Positions 21,749-30,709 of a stretch of 64,000 nt of DNA are shown piece by piece (positions within the stretch are counted from its first letter, which is position 1; each line of letters opens with the position of its first letter). The stretch is from Hyphomicrobium sp. GTDB lineage: Bacteria; Pseudomonadota; Alphaproteobacteria; Rhizobiales; Hyphomicrobiaceae. A program made the translations under genes and the position numbers. Where the stretch lies: NCBI GenBank assembly GCA_030148725.1, contig JASBSU010000045.1, positions 1 to 64,000 of the forward strand, in the 5' to 3' direction. Below the pieces are notes generated by a model that was given only the letters and a program-made list of their open reading frames with translations, did not search any database and was not told the DNA's origin.

Positions 21749-21837
21749 ACCAGACTCCAGTTCCGGCGCGCTGCAGCGGGCGCCTTTCCAAGCGGCGTCC
21801 ACGGCTGTACGCGGTCATGGCATTATGACCCCGATCT

Positions 21838-22107
21838 ATGACGCAAACGATAGGGAGACGCCGATCCTTGCCTAGGTACACCGTACGTCGCGGCTGCCGC
21901 TACCGCGCAGAAATAGCTTTGGGGCTGCTCGAAAGCTTCGCCGGAAATGACCTTATCGCCGACCGGCTGCGCGCTGCCGGTTTCGTTGACGTTGTTGTCG
22001 AAGGGTCGGGTGCGAAGCGCTACGCGGAGGGCAAATGGCCGGCCGAAGACGCAGCCGCGGAGTTGCCGCAACAGATAACTGCCGTAACAGAAATTGAAGT
22101 CGGTTGA
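21838..22107 (+). CDS. Small hypothetical protein
   Basis: A possible 89-residue cytoplasmic protein that I do not recognise. The segment ALGLLESFAGNDLIADRLRAAGFVDVVVEGSGAKRYAEG has a plausible alpha/beta composition, with an acidic C-terminus. No Shine-Dalgarno precedes the ATG. In its favour, the frame is followed ~48 bases later by a good intrinsic terminator on the same strand. The real start could be internal. Confidence 0.5.
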   Translation: MTQTIGRRRSLPRYTVRRGCRYRAEIALGLLESFAGNDLIADRLRAAGFVDVVVEGSGAKRYAEGKWPAEDAAAELPQQITAVTEIEVG

Positions 22108-22474
22108 GACATGTCAATGCTGTCTAATTGAAAAGCATTTTGTCTCGTTGAGAGCAGTCGGCTTCGGCCGACTGAAGTCGACTTTTTTGCAAGCACCGAT
22201 TTTTCAGTGCTTCTGCTGTTGGAAAACTTCTGCATTCCGGACGGAGCAATCGGACCATTGAATGGCAGCAAATTCAGTATCCTGACAGTCAACATCTATC
22301 GCCCTTGCTTTACACGTTCGAGGTGTCAGTATGGCTAGCGTCATGCAAGCCATCTACTCTGCACTCAAACGATCATGCAGCATTCACCACGCGTTCCGCG
22401 CACGAGCGGCTTCCATCTCAATGCCGCCATTCCCTGCGTGATGCCGACCACCCACGAGAGGGGGAATTTCCTAT
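22108..22474. other. Intergenic region holding a terminator
   Basis: A 367-base gap with locally lower GC than its surroundings. It contains the intrinsic terminator at 22155-22188 and, presumably, the promoter of the SnoaL-like gene. I could not find a confident promoter or a small gene in the rest. Confidence 0.5.
22155..22188 (+). terminator. Rho-independent terminator
   Basis: A stem of CAGTCGG and CCGACTG around a CTTCGG tetraloop-like apex is followed, after AAGTCGAC, by six T residues. It points along the plus strand after the small gene ending at 22107. Confidence 0.75.
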
Positions 22475-22921
22475 ATGCAGCTGGACGAGCATAGGGCTCG
22501 AGTCATTCTGGACGCTACCCTGGCGGCCTGGAGCAACGGCGACGTTGACAGCCTGGTCGGCCATTTCGTCGATGATCTCACTTATTTCTGCAACACCGGG
22601 GCCCCGGATGGCGGCCCGCTGACGATCGTCGGCAAAACCGCATATCGCGCCACTCTGCAGCAAATCCTCGACGTATCCGAGAGCGTTTGCGTTGCAGAGT
22701 ACTTTCGTTTCGCCGAAGGCGTGGGCCGCGCAAAAATCGAGTGCTACATCCGTCATAAAACGACGCGCCACACGCTGGTCGGTTCCTACCGCCAGCTCAT
22801 CACCTATCGCGGTGACAAGGTCGAGCGCTTGGAGGAGTTCCACGACGCGGCAAAGATGATCGCGTTCTGGCAGATGATCTCCGGAGAGGCAGCCATCGAG
22901 AAGGCTTTGCTATCCGAGTAG
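22475..22921 (+). CDS. SnoaL/NTF2-like fold protein
   Basis: 148 residues with the cone-shaped alpha+beta pattern of the SnoaL/ketosteroid-isomerase-like group: an N-terminal helix ARVILDATLAAWSNGDVDSLVGHFVDDL, a middle strand GKTAYRATLQQIL, and C-terminal strands YRQLITYRGDKVERLEEFHD. These small proteins can be isomerases, hydrolases or binding proteins, and the sequence does not say which. GAGAGGGGGAA precedes the ATG. It is probably a single gene. Confidence 0.75.
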   Translation: MQLDEHRARVILDATLAAWSNGDVDSLVGHFVDDLTYFCNTGAPDGGPLTIVGKTAYRATLQQILDVSESVCVAEYFRFAEGVGRAKIECYIRHKTTRHTLVGSYRQLITYRGDKVERLEEFHDAAKMIAFWQMISGEAAIEKALLSE

Positions 22922-22988
22922 GCCGACCGCAACCGGCAAGTCGGCCTAACCATCGGACCCTATGGCGCGGCGCTACCCGCGAGAACCC

Positions 22989-23195
22989 TCACCAGCGCCG
23001 CCAGCGCCACCACCAATTGCGATGCCCGCGCCAACGGCGCCAGCCCGCCTGATCGACGACGGAAGCAGACTGTGCACTTTTTCCGGGAACCGCACTCAGG
23101 CCGTAAACCGGCGCCGCCTGCGCCCCGCCCCCTAGAACCACTGCGCCCAATACCAGCGCGCCGGCGATGGCACCCACTGAGATATACCGCTGCAT
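22989..23195 (-). CDS. Small secreted Trp/Arg-rich protein
   Basis: A 68-residue predicted exported peptide. A clear signal peptide (MQRYISVGAIAGALVLGAVVLGGGAQA) leads to a ~41-residue mature part whose last 17 residues (WRRWRGHRNWWWRWRRW) contain seven Trp and seven Arg. A strong GAGGAGGG Shine-Dalgarno precedes the ATG at 23195, which argues that it is real despite its size. The composition resembles cationic Trp/Arg antimicrobial peptides, but a structural or envelope role is equally possible. No immunity or transport gene is adjacent. Confidence 0.68.
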   Translation of the reverse strand: MQRYISVGAIAGALVLGAVVLGGGAQAAPVYGLSAVPGKSAQSASVVDQAGWRRWRGHRNWWWRWRRW

Positions 23196-23342
23196 CAAAC
23201 CCTCCTCGAGACGTCCTCAGGAGGCTATCTCACGCGCGCCAATTCTCGCTTAGCGGCACCAATCCAGTTTGCATCAAAGTCACTGCTTCGAAGCTCATCA
23301 AGGCTGGAGCAGACTGGGGTCGGATCTGATCTTGAGGAGCGC

Positions 23343-24383
23343 TCAGGAAACCGGAAAGCGGAGGACTGCGTGCGTACCGCGTTGCGCTGGCGCATAGACG
23401 AGCTCCGCTTCGAGCCGGATCGCCATGCTTTTGATCACCCGCGTTCCAAGTCCCGTTCCCGCGGGCCCTGGCGCTGACGCTGAGAGCCCCACGCCATCGT
23501 CAGCGACGCTCAGCGCCGCCAGCTCGCCATCGCGCGTTACGCTCACGCGGATGTCCCCCTTTGCGTTGTCGGCATAGGCGTACTTATAGGCGTTGGTGAC
23601 CAGCTCCGTCACAATCACACCGAGCGACACAGCCTTGTCGGTCGGCAAGCTCAGCGGCACAGCGGAAAGCGAGATGTCGTGATCGCTGCCCCACGCGAGC
23701 ATCGAAATACGCAGCTCTTCTATGAGGCCGCCAAGATAGGATTTGACGTCAACGGTCTGCACGTCGTGCGATGTGTAAAGCCGGCGATGCACGCCGGCTA
23801 TGGCCATAATCCTTGCCTGCATCACATCCAGCGCACGCAGCGCGGTAGGATCAGAAACCGTGGAGCGCTGCAAGTTGGTCAGCGCAGCGACGATCGCCAG
23901 CGAATTTGCGACCCGGTGATTGACCTCGCGCAGCAGAAGCTCTGCTCGATCGCGCGCTTCGACGACGGCCCGGTCCGCCGCTTCCTTGTCCTGACGAAGC
24001 TTCTCTTTCTCGAGCGCCGTGCCGATCGCTTGCGCCAGCAAATCGTAGAAGTGCCCCTGCACATCTTTCCAGACGTAGTCGACGGCACCCGCTTTGAGCG
24101 CCGACACCGCGACGCGGCTATCGTCAGATCCCGTGACATACACAACCGGTGGAGCGTCAGGCAGCGACCGTATCAAGGGAAGCGCATCGAGACCGGTTTG
24201 ACCTGGCATATAATGGTCGAGCGCAACGACATCGAAGCGCTCCTCGGTCAGTCGTTTTATCCCGTCCTCGACACAAACCGCTGCGACGACTTTATGCCCG
24301 CGAGCCTCCAGAGCTTTCTGGACCAATCGCCCGAGCCCCGGGTCGTCGTCTATGTACAGAACTTTCGCAACCCGGTCTGTCAC
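23343..24383 (-). CDS. REC-HisKA_2 hybrid: receiver domain fused to HWE/HisKA_2-type histidine kinase
   Basis: 346 residues. The N-terminal receiver (1-~120) has the acidic pair in YIDDDPG, the phospho-accepting Asp in VVALDHYMPG and Lys in YVWKDVQ. A coiled linker follows, then the HisKA_2 dimerisation/phospho-acceptor region LLLREVNHRVANSLAIVAALTNLQ with its His near residue 155, and an ATPase domain with ELVTNAYKYAY (N box) and VADDGVGL (G1). There is no membrane segment or sensor domain, so it should be controlled by phosphorylation of its own receiver. The GTG start overlaps the upstream stop by four bases (GTGA), showing translational coupling. Confidence 0.9.
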   Translation of the reverse strand: MTDRVAKVLYIDDDPGLGRLVQKALEARGHKVVAAVCVEDGIKRLTEERFDVVALDHYMPGQTGLDALPLIRSLPDAPPVVYVTGSDDSRVAVSALKAGAVDYVWKDVQGHFYDLLAQAIGTALEKEKLRQDKEAADRAVVEARDRAELLLREVNHRVANSLAIVAALTNLQRSTVSDPTALRALDVMQARIMAIAGVHRRLYTSHDVQTVDVKSYLGGLIEELRISMLAWGSDHDISLSAVPLSLPTDKAVSLGVIVTELVTNAYKYAYADNAKGDIRVSVTRDGELAALSVADDGVGLSASAPGPAGTGLGTRVIKSMAIRLEAELVYAPAQRGTHAVLRFPVS

Positions 24384-24826
24384 TGCGTCTCCGGCACCTG
24401 CATGACTGCGAAGAACAGGCCAAGCTGCCGAATGGCGTTGGCGAAGTTCTCGTAGTCGACAGGCTTTGTGATGTAGACGTTGGCACCGAGGTCGTAGCAG
24501 CGCTGAATCTCGCGCGCATCATCAGTCGTCGTCAGCACGATGACCGGCGAGCGCCGCGTATGCTGATTGCTCTTGATCTTATCGAGGATTGAGATGCCCG
24601 TCATGTCGGGCAGATTGAGGTCGAGAAGCACGAGCAGGTGCTTTCCAGCGCTGACCTCGCCGGAGCCATCCGGGCCAAGAAGAAACTCGAGCGCCGCCGT
24701 TCCATTGGTGAACGGCTTGAGCTCGTTGTTGACGCCGGCACGGCGGATATTCCGCTCGATGAGACGCGCGTGCCCTTCGTCATCTTCGATCATGACGATA
24801 GCTACGGGGTTACCCTTTGAGCTCAC
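24380..24826 (-). CDS. Single-domain response regulator (Rcp1-like)
   Basis: 148 residues consisting only of a receiver domain. The acidic cluster is in VMIEDDEGHARLIERNI, the phospho-Asp in LVLLDLNLPDMTG, the Thr in IVLTTTDD and Lys in YITKPVDYENF. The long alpha4 region with NQHTRRSPVIVLTT is typical of Rcp1-type regulators that shuttle phosphate between kinases. A GTG start lies within the last 17 bases of the upstream kinase gene, and its own stop overlaps the next start. It is the likely carrier between the two kinases of the cassette. Confidence 0.9.
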   Translation of the reverse strand: MSSKGNPVAIVMIEDDEGHARLIERNIRRAGVNNELKPFTNGTAALEFLLGPDGSGEVSAGKHLLVLLDLNLPDMTGISILDKIKSNQHTRRSPVIVLTTTDDAREIQRCYDLGANVYITKPVDYENFANAIRQLGLFFAVMQVPETQ

Positions 24827-26312
24827 CAGAGCGCTCCGATACTGTCCGAAGGTTGCGGGGAAGTTTTACCTGAAACGTCGTTCCTTTTCCAAGCGCAGAC
24901 GTCAAGGTGATGTCCCCGCCCATGCGGCGCACCAGGGCACGAACATGCGCGAGACCAATACCCTCGCCCGGCTTGTCCTGGACGCCGGCACGCCGAAACA
25001 GGTCGAAGACCCGCTCATGGTCCGCCGGCCCAATGCCGCGCCCATTATCCTCAACATCGATAAAAATCGCGCCCGGCCCACCGGCACGCGACCGAACGCG
25101 GATGACAGGTGCGCGCCCTTGCGCCTGATACTTAACGGCATTGTCGACAAGGTTGCCGAACACCTGCTCGAGCGCCAATCGGTCTCCGACGATTGTCGGC
25201 AGCGTTCCTTCAACGACCAGCTCGCCACCGGAATCGACGAGCTGATGCTGAACGCTCGCCGAGATACCGTTGAACAGTGCACCAAGGTCGATGAACTCGG
25301 GATTGAGCGTCCGCCGGCCCTCTCGCGATAGCTTGAGAATGGCGTTGATGAGCGCGTCCATCTTCTTGGTCGACGCTTGGATGAAGGAGATGGCTTCCGG
25401 GATGTCGGTCTCGACCGAAGTGCGCGCGTCGGCTGCTGAAGGCAGCTCCGCAACGGACGGATCGCTGGTAAGCGCCCGCAGCGGCTCCAGCGCAGTGTTG
25501 AGTTCGGCCGTGAAGCCCATCACGTTCACCAGAGGCGCCCTCAAATCGTGACTGACGATGTAGGCGAACCGCTGCACCTCCTCGTTGGCGCGTTCCAGAT
25601 CGGCAGTCCGCTCCTGCACGCGCAACTCGAGGCCGGCATTCAAGGCTTCAACCTGGGACCGCGCCTGCACGACCTCCCTCGTGTATCCTGCCACGGCCCA
25701 CCCCGCTCCAGCACCGGCCAGCACAATCAGGATGCCGCCACCGATAATGGTCCACTGCAAGATTGATGCGTTCTCGCGCTGGCTCGCAACGGCGGAATTC
25801 AGACGTTGCTCGACCGTTGCCCGCTTGTCGACGACAAGGCCACGGATCTGATCCATCACCTCCTTGCCGCGGTTCGAGCGCACGATGGCCATCGCCTCGT
25901 CCCTGCGGCCAGCCTTCGCCAATTCCACCGTCTCCGACAGCTCTGCGAGTTTGGTGTCGATGGCGCCCCTGAGACGCTCCAGAAAGTCGTCGTTGTTGTT
26001 GCGGCGCTTCAAAACCTCCGTCAGCCTCTTGAAGCCGACGTCCACTTTCTCCGCCGCCTCTTTGTACGGACCGAGATAGCGCGCCTCGCTCGTCAGCAAA
26101 TATCCCCGCTGCCCGGTCTCCGCGTCCTGCAGAACAGAAAACAGATCCAGCATCGCGCCGCGGATCTCACGCGTGGCAAGAACCTCCTCGGTTGCTTGCC
26201 CGGTCCTCTCCAACATCCAGTAAGAGAACCCCACCATCGCAATGATGATGAGCATGCCGGCAGCGATCATCGCAGCCGTTATACGGACGAGAAAAATGTT
26301 TTTCGCGGTCAC
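24810..26312 (-). CDS. CHASE3-domain membrane histidine kinase
   Basis: 500 residues. Two membrane segments (about 10-32 and 190-212) flank a periplasmic CHASE3 domain with the hallmark LQDAETGQRGYLLTSEARYL. A coiled coil (VEALNAGLELRVQERTADLERANEEV) leads to HisKA with the phospho-His in FAYIVSHDLRAPLVNVMGF, then an ATPase domain (VFGNLVDNAVKY, VEDNGRGIG, GEGIGLAHVRALVRRMGG). Start GTG at 26312; an internal ATG near residue 15 would still keep most of the first membrane helix. It heads a three-gene cassette whose reading frames overlap. The signal is unknown. Confidence 0.9.
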   Translation of the reverse strand: MTAKNIFLVRITAAMIAAGMLIIIAMVGFSYWMLERTGQATEEVLATREIRGAMLDLFSVLQDAETGQRGYLLTSEARYLGPYKEAAEKVDVGFKRLTEVLKRRNNNDDFLERLRGAIDTKLAELSETVELAKAGRRDEAMAIVRSNRGKEVMDQIRGLVVDKRATVEQRLNSAVASQRENASILQWTIIGGGILIVLAGAGAGWAVAGYTREVVQARSQVEALNAGLELRVQERTADLERANEEVQRFAYIVSHDLRAPLVNVMGFTAELNTALEPLRALTSDPSVAELPSAADARTSVETDIPEAISFIQASTKKMDALINAILKLSREGRRTLNPEFIDLGALFNGISASVQHQLVDSGGELVVEGTLPTIVGDRLALEQVFGNLVDNAVKYQAQGRAPVIRVRSRAGGPGAIFIDVEDNGRGIGPADHERVFDLFRRAGVQDKPGEGIGLAHVRALVRRMGGDITLTSALGKGTTFQVKLPRNLRTVSERSGELKG

Positions 26313-26327
26313 TAGTACTCATCACTT

Positions 26328-26359
26328 GAAAAAGGCCGCCGACGTAATCGGCGGCCTTT
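26328..26359 (-). terminator. Rho-independent terminator of pnp
   Basis: Read on the minus strand, AAAGGCCGCCGA pairs with TCGGCGGCCTTT over a five-base loop and runs into TTTTTC. It lies just after the pnp stop and upstream of the CHASE3 kinase gene. Confidence 0.92.
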
Positions 26360-26369
26360 GTTGTGTTGC

Positions 26370-28592
26370 TTAACCAGCTTCCCGATCGCGACGCGGCGGT
26401 CGGCGATCGCGGCCACCGCCGCCGCCTTCACGGTCACGGCGCGGCGGGCGCGTTGCCGACATTTCCGGCTCCGGCTCATCGCCCTCGGCGCGCGGAATTT
26501 CCTGCCCCGTGGTCTGATCGATGATCTTCATCGATAGGCGCGTCTTGCCGCGCTCATCGAAGCCGAGCAGCTTCACGTAGACTTCCTGGCCTTCCTTCAC
26601 GACCTCACCGACCGTCGCCGGACGACCCGGTGCCAGCTGCGAGATGTGAACGAGACCGTCCTTGGCGCCGAAGAAGTTCACGAAGGCGCCGAAGTCCATG
26701 ATCTTGACGACCTTGCCCTTGTAGATCGTGCCGACCTCCGGCTCCGAAGCGATCTCCTTGATGCGCTTCAGTGCCGCTTCGATCGACTCGCGCTTGGCGG
26801 CGGCGACCTTCACAGTGCCGTCGTCGTCGATATCGATCTTGGCGCCCGACTCCGCGACGATCTCGCGAATGACGGAACCGCCAGAGCCGATGACTTCACG
26901 GATCTTGTCGGTCGGGATGGTGATGGTCTCGATGCGCGGCGCGTGCTCGCCGAGTTCGGTGCGCGCGGTGCCCAGAGCCTTCGCCATCTCGCCAAGGATG
27001 TGCAAGCGGCCTTCACGCGCCTGATCGAGCGCGACCCGCATGATCTCCTCGGTGATACCGGTGATCTTGATGTCCATCTGCAGCGAGGTGACGCCCTTCT
27101 CGGTGCCGGCCACCTTGAAGTCCATATCGCCGAGATGGTCCTCGTCGCCGAGGATGTCGGACAGGACGGCGAAGTCCTCGCCTTCCTTGATCAGACCCAT
27201 CGCGATGCCGGCGACCGGAGACTTGATCGGCACGCCTGCGTCCATGAGAGCCAGCGAGCTGCCGCACACCGTCGCCATCGACGACGAGCCGTTGGATTCG
27301 GTGATCTCGGAGACGAGGCGGATCGTGTATGGGAACGCTTCCTGCTCCGGCATCACCGGACGGATGGCGCGCCAGGCAAGTTTGCCGTGGCCGATTTCGC
27401 GACGACCGGGAGAGCCCATGCGGCCGGTCTCACCGACCGAGTACGGCGGGAAATTGTAGTGCAGCATGAAGCGCTCTTTGCGCGTGCCTTCCAGCGCGTC
27501 GACGAACTGCTCGTCTTCGCCGGTGCCGAGCGTCGCAACAACGAGCGCCTGCGTCTCGCCGCGCGTGAAGAGTGCCGAGCCGTGCGTACGCGGCAGCACG
27601 TGCACATCCGAAACGATGGGACGCACCGTCTTCAGATCGCGACCGTCGATGCGGCGGCCGGTCTTGACGATGTCACCGCGAACGATCTCGCTCTCGAGCG
27701 CTTTGAACGTGTCCGACAGGAGCACCTGCTCGCTGGGATCGTCCGGAACCTCGACGCCGGCCTTGACCTTGGCCTTTGCCTGGTTCTTGAGCTCGTAGCG
27801 CTTCTGCTTTTCCTTCGTCGAGAAGGCAGCACGCAGATCGGCCTCGGCGATTTCCTTGACCTGCGCAGCATACTTCTGCGCGTCCGGAAGCTTGATGTCC
27901 CACGGCTCCTTCGCAGCCTTCTCGGCGAGCTTGATGATCGCCTGGATCACCGGCTGGAAGTGCTTGTGGCCGAACATCACGGCCTCGAGCATCTGCGTCT
28001 CGGGAAGCTCCTTGGCCTCCGACTCGACCATCATCACGGCATCCTGCGTGCCGGCGATGACGAGATCGAGCGAGCTTTCAGCCATCTCGTCGAGCATCGG
28101 ATTGAGGACGAACTCACCGCCGATGAGGCCGACGCGCGCTGCGCCGATCGGACCCAGGAACGGCAGACCCGACAGCGTGAGCGCGGCCGAAGCGGCGACC
28201 ACTGCGAGGATGTCGGGATCATTCTCCATGTCGTGCGACAGAACGGTGATGACGACCTGCGTCTCGTTCTTGAAGCCTTCGATGAACAGCGGGCGAATGG
28301 GGCGGTCGATGAGACGCGACGTCAGCGTCTCCTTCTCGGAAGGACGGCCCTCGCGCTTGAAAAAGCCGCCAGGGATCTTGCCGGCGGCGTAGGTCTTTTC
28401 CTGATAGTTCACGGTCAGGGGGAAGAAATCGATGCCCGGCTTCGGAGCCTTGGCGGCAACGACGGTCGCCAGCACGCTGGTCTCACCGTACTGGGCATAG
28501 ACGGCTGCATCGGCCTGGCGCGCCATGCGCCCAGTCTCGAGCGTCAGCTTGCGGCCACCCCAGTCAATTTCAACACGATGGATATCGAACAT
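26370..28592 (-). CDS. pnp: Polyribonucleotide nucleotidyltransferase
   Basis: Phosphorolytic 3'-to-5' exoribonuclease and degradosome component. 740 residues. Two RNase PH-like domains ([20 protein letters not shown] at the start; the second from ~325 with [17 protein letters not shown]) flank a helical domain. Then a KH domain with [16 protein letters not shown], and an S1 domain ([20 protein letters not shown]). A short Arg/Gly/Asp-rich tail ([13 protein letters not shown]) ends the protein and could mediate RNA or protein contacts. It follows rpsO, as in most proteobacteria, and ends in a strong terminator. Confidence 0.98.
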   Translation of the reverse strand: MFDIHRVEIDWGGRKLTLETGRMARQADAAVYAQYGETSVLATVVAAKAPKPGIDFFPLTVNYQEKTYAAGKIPGGFFKREGRPSEKETLTSRLIDRPIRPLFIEGFKNETQVVITVLSHDMENDPDILAVVAASAALTLSGLPFLGPIGAARVGLIGGEFVLNPMLDEMAESSLDLVIAGTQDAVMMVESEAKELPETQMLEAVMFGHKHFQPVIQAIIKLAEKAAKEPWDIKLPDAQKYAAQVKEIAEADLRAAFSTKEKQKRYELKNQAKAKVKAGVEVPDDPSEQVLLSDTFKALESEIVRGDIVKTGRRIDGRDLKTVRPIVSDVHVLPRTHGSALFTRGETQALVVATLGTGEDEQFVDALEGTRKERFMLHYNFPPYSVGETGRMGSPGRREIGHGKLAWRAIRPVMPEQEAFPYTIRLVSEITESNGSSSMATVCGSSLALMDAGVPIKSPVAGIAMGLIKEGEDFAVLSDILGDEDHLGDMDFKVAGTEKGVTSLQMDIKITGITEEIMRVALDQAREGRLHILGEMAKALGTARTELGEHAPRIETITIPTDKIREVIGSGGSVIREIVAESGAKIDIDDDGTVKVAAAKRESIEAALKRIKEIASEPEVGTIYKGKVVKIMDFGAFVNFFGAKDGLVHISQLAPGRPATVGEVVKEGQEVYVKLLGFDERGKTRLSMKIIDQTTGQEIPRAEGDEPEPEMSATRPPRRDREGGGGGRDRRPPRRDREAG

Positions 28593-28676
28593 GTGCGTTC
28601 TTTCTCTTTCTCTCGGTGCGTTGCGCGGCCGGCCGGAATGCCGGGGGCGCTGGCCCTCGGCGCGTTGCCGAAAGCC

Positions 28677-28693
28677 CGAGGCTCAAAGCCTCG
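28677..28693 (-). promoter_or_regulatory. Hairpin in the rpsO-pnp spacer
   Basis: A 7-bp stem CGAGGCT/AGCCTCG with a three-base loop in the 158-base spacer. On the minus strand it is followed by GGGCTTTCGG, so it could be a weak terminator of rpsO or part of a processing hairpin, as seen between these genes in E. coli. The role is inferred from position only. Confidence 0.4.
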
Positions 28694-28750
28694 CAAAGAA
28701 TGGGCGGATGGCCGTGCTGGGTGAGCGCCGGCCGTCCGCATTTGGCGTGA

Positions 28751-29020
28751 TCAGCGGCGGATGCCGAGCTTTTCGATGATGCCCTGGTAGCGCTGTTCGT
28801 TCTTGCGCTTCACATAGTCGAGCAGCTGGCGACGCTGGCTGACCATCTTCAGAAGGCCACGGCGCGAGTGGTTGTCCTTCTTGTGCATCTTGAAGTGCTC
28901 GGTGAGGTGGTTGATGCGCTCCGTGAGGATTGCGATCTGAACCTCCGGCGAGCCGGTATCGTTGGGCTTGGTGGCATTGTCTTTGATGAGCGCAGTTTTG
29001 CGCTCTGCTGACAGCGACAT
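28751..29020 (-). CDS. rpsO: 30S ribosomal protein S15
   Basis: Primary 16S rRNA-binding protein of the small-subunit platform. 89 residues, exactly the family length. The signature is [23 protein letters not shown] then [25 protein letters not shown]. The ATG at 29020 follows CAGAAAGGATGCCCG; the frame to 29125 runs through the leader. It lies between truB and pnp in the classical translation operon. Confidence 0.98.
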   Translation of the reverse strand: MSLSAERKTALIKDNATKPNDTGSPEVQIAILTERINHLTEHFKMHKKDNHSRRGLLKMVSQRRQLLDYVKRKNEQRYQGIIEKLGIRR

Positions 29021-29124
29021 CGGGCATCCTTTCTGTTGTGATGAAGATGAGGGCATCGCCCTCGGGGTGCGGCCACAGCCGGGATGTCGTCCAGCAGGGT
29101 CGCGAGTGGTGGCCGTCTTATACA

Positions 29125-29141
29125 CGAGCGCACCGCGCTCG
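29125..29141 (-). promoter_or_regulatory. Hairpin in the truB-rpsO spacer
   Basis: A perfect 7-bp stem (CGAGCGC, loop ACC, GCGCTCG) about 105 bases upstream of the rpsO ATG. No T-run follows. It may be part of an S15 autoregulatory leader or simply a 3'-end structure for truB; I cannot tell which. Confidence 0.3.
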
Positions 29142-29213
29142 CGAGCACAAATCTCAGTAAAACCGGCTCTGGAGAAGGTTAACGGAGGCGTTGCAGGTGC
29201 CTATCGCAGCATC

Positions 29214-30125
29214 TCAGCCGAAGTTGAACACCCGGGTTGGCCGGAAGGCACCCTTTTCGAGCTCACCGAGCGCCAGAATGCGCCCTTTGAAGTGGGCATA
29301 GGCGGCACCGTTCAGAACCGGGGCGTCACGGCCCCGCACCAGCACGGCCTGCCCGCGCGACAGGCTGGCGGCGTCGTTCGGTCCGACGCTAAGCCCCGGA
29401 ATATCGCTGAGGGCTGCTTCCACCGGCTGCAGAAGCTGGTCGATGTCGCCCGCCTCCGCCGCCTCCTGCAGGGCCGAAAGTTGCACGGACACTTCCTCGT
29501 GGAACGAGCCGACGCGCGTTCGCCGCAGGCCGATGACGTGAGCCGCGCTGCCAAGCGTACGCCCGATATCCCGCGCCAGTGCCCGTACGTATGTGCCCTT
29601 GCCACATTCGGCTTCCAGCACCGCAGTCGACGCATCCGGCATATCGACGAGGCGCAGATCCTCAACAACGATCCAGCGCGGCTCAAGCTCCACGACCTCG
29701 CCGGCGCGAGCCAGATCATAGGCGCGTTCGCCGTCGACTTTGATCGCCGAGAATGCCGGTGGAACCTGGCTGATCTCGCCCGTGAAATCCTGAAGGACGT
29801 TCTCTATGTCCGGCAGCGTCGGCAGAATGTCCGACGTGCGGACCACCTTGCCCTCGGCATCGTCGGTGTCGGTCTCGGCGCCAAAGCGCACTGTAAAGCG
29901 GTAAGCTTTTTCGCCATCGACGGCGAACGGCACCGTCTTCGTCGCCTCACCGAGCGCGATCGGCAGAATGCCTGTCGCCAGCGGATCGAGCGTCCCGGCA
30001 TGACCGGCCTTCTGAGCCTCGAACAGCCGGCGAACGGCGCCCACGGCCTGCGTCGACGTCATGCCGATCGGTTTGTCGAGCACCACCCACCCGTGAACCG
30101 GGTTGCCCATCTTGCGTCGCGCCAT
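29214..30125 (-). CDS. truB: tRNA pseudouridine-55 synthase
   Basis: Makes pseudouridine 55 in the T-loop of tRNAs. 303 residues. The catalytic Asp lies in KAGHAGTLDPLATGILPI, preceded by GWVVLDKPIGMTSTQAV; RALARDIGRTLGSAAHVIGLRRTRVGSF is the second conserved block. It starts six bases after the rbfA stop, so the two are cotranscribed. Confidence 0.97.
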   Translation of the reverse strand: MARRKMGNPVHGWVVLDKPIGMTSTQAVGAVRRLFEAQKAGHAGTLDPLATGILPIALGEATKTVPFAVDGEKAYRFTVRFGAETDTDDAEGKVVRTSDILPTLPDIENVLQDFTGEISQVPPAFSAIKVDGERAYDLARAGEVVELEPRWIVVEDLRLVDMPDASTAVLEAECGKGTYVRALARDIGRTLGSAAHVIGLRRTRVGSFHEEVSVQLSALQEAAEAGDIDQLLQPVEAALSDIPGLSVGPNDAASLSRGQAVLVRGRDAPVLNGAAYAHFKGRILALGELEKGAFRPTRVFNFG

Positions 30126-30131
30126 CGGGCT

Positions 30132-30533
30132 TCAGTCCTTCTCGACGTCCTGGCGCACCTTCGGGCTCGCCAGCAGCGCATCGATGCGGCTCGCCTCCTC
30201 GAAGGTCTCATCGCGACGGAAGCGGATGTCCGGCGCAAACTTCAGGTTCACCGCATGAGCGAGTTCCCCGCGGATGAAACGCTTGTTGCGGTTGAGCGCT
30301 TCGATCACCGCATCCGTATCGGCACCGCCGAGAGGCACGATGTACGCGGTTGCCAGCTTGAGGTCGGGCGATAGCCGCACCTCCGGCACCGTTATGACGT
30401 GCCCGGCGACGACGTCATCGTGGATCTCACCGCGAGCCAGCATCTCTGCCAGCTTATGGCGGATCAGCTCGCCAACACGCAGCTGACGCTGCGATGGAGG
30501 CGCAGCGCCCCCTGATTTCTTTTTTCTGGTCAC
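30132..30533 (-). CDS. rbfA: Ribosome-binding factor A
   Basis: A small KH-like protein needed for 30S maturation and cold adaptation. 133 residues. Conserved elements: [41 protein letters not shown] and [28 protein letters not shown]. The start is a GTG followed by a Lys-rich tip (TRKKKSGG). It is separated from infB by an unusual 176-base GC-rich spacer, longer than other gaps inside the operon apart from that before rpsO. Confidence 0.95.
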   Translation of the reverse strand: MTRKKKSGGAAPPSQRQLRVGELIRHKLAEMLARGEIHDDVVAGHVITVPEVRLSPDLKLATAYIVPLGGADTDAVIEALNRNKRFIRGELAHAVNLKFAPDIRFRRDETFEEASRIDALLASPKVRQDVEKD

Positions 30534-30665
30534 GGAAGCTCTAGTCCATTTGCCACGGCGGGTTCGGACCGCCTCGTAGCATCACAAAGTCAAACAGAAA
30601 TTCCCGTCGGCCCATGGGCCTGGGAGAAAGGCGCACCGCGGAGAGCCGCGCCCCGCGGAGGGCGC

Positions 30666-30691
30666 CCCGTTTGCCCGGCCGGGCAAACGGG
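30666..30691. promoter_or_regulatory. Perfect 26-bp palindrome between infB and rbfA
   Basis: CCCGTTTGCCCGG is followed directly by its reverse complement. It lies 19 bases after the infB stop, inside an operon. No T-run follows on the minus strand, so it is not a classic intrinsic terminator. It could be an RNA processing or stabilising hairpin, or a short dispersed element. Confidence 0.7.
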
Positions 30692-30709
30692 ATAGCGCCC
30701 GTAAGCGGT

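Noticed and set aside
26646-28724. Plus-strand frame of 692 codons
   Set aside because: Antisense shadow of pnp with no recognisable domain. Similar shadows over infB, nusA, metK, murJ, mutS and maeB were dismissed for the same reason.
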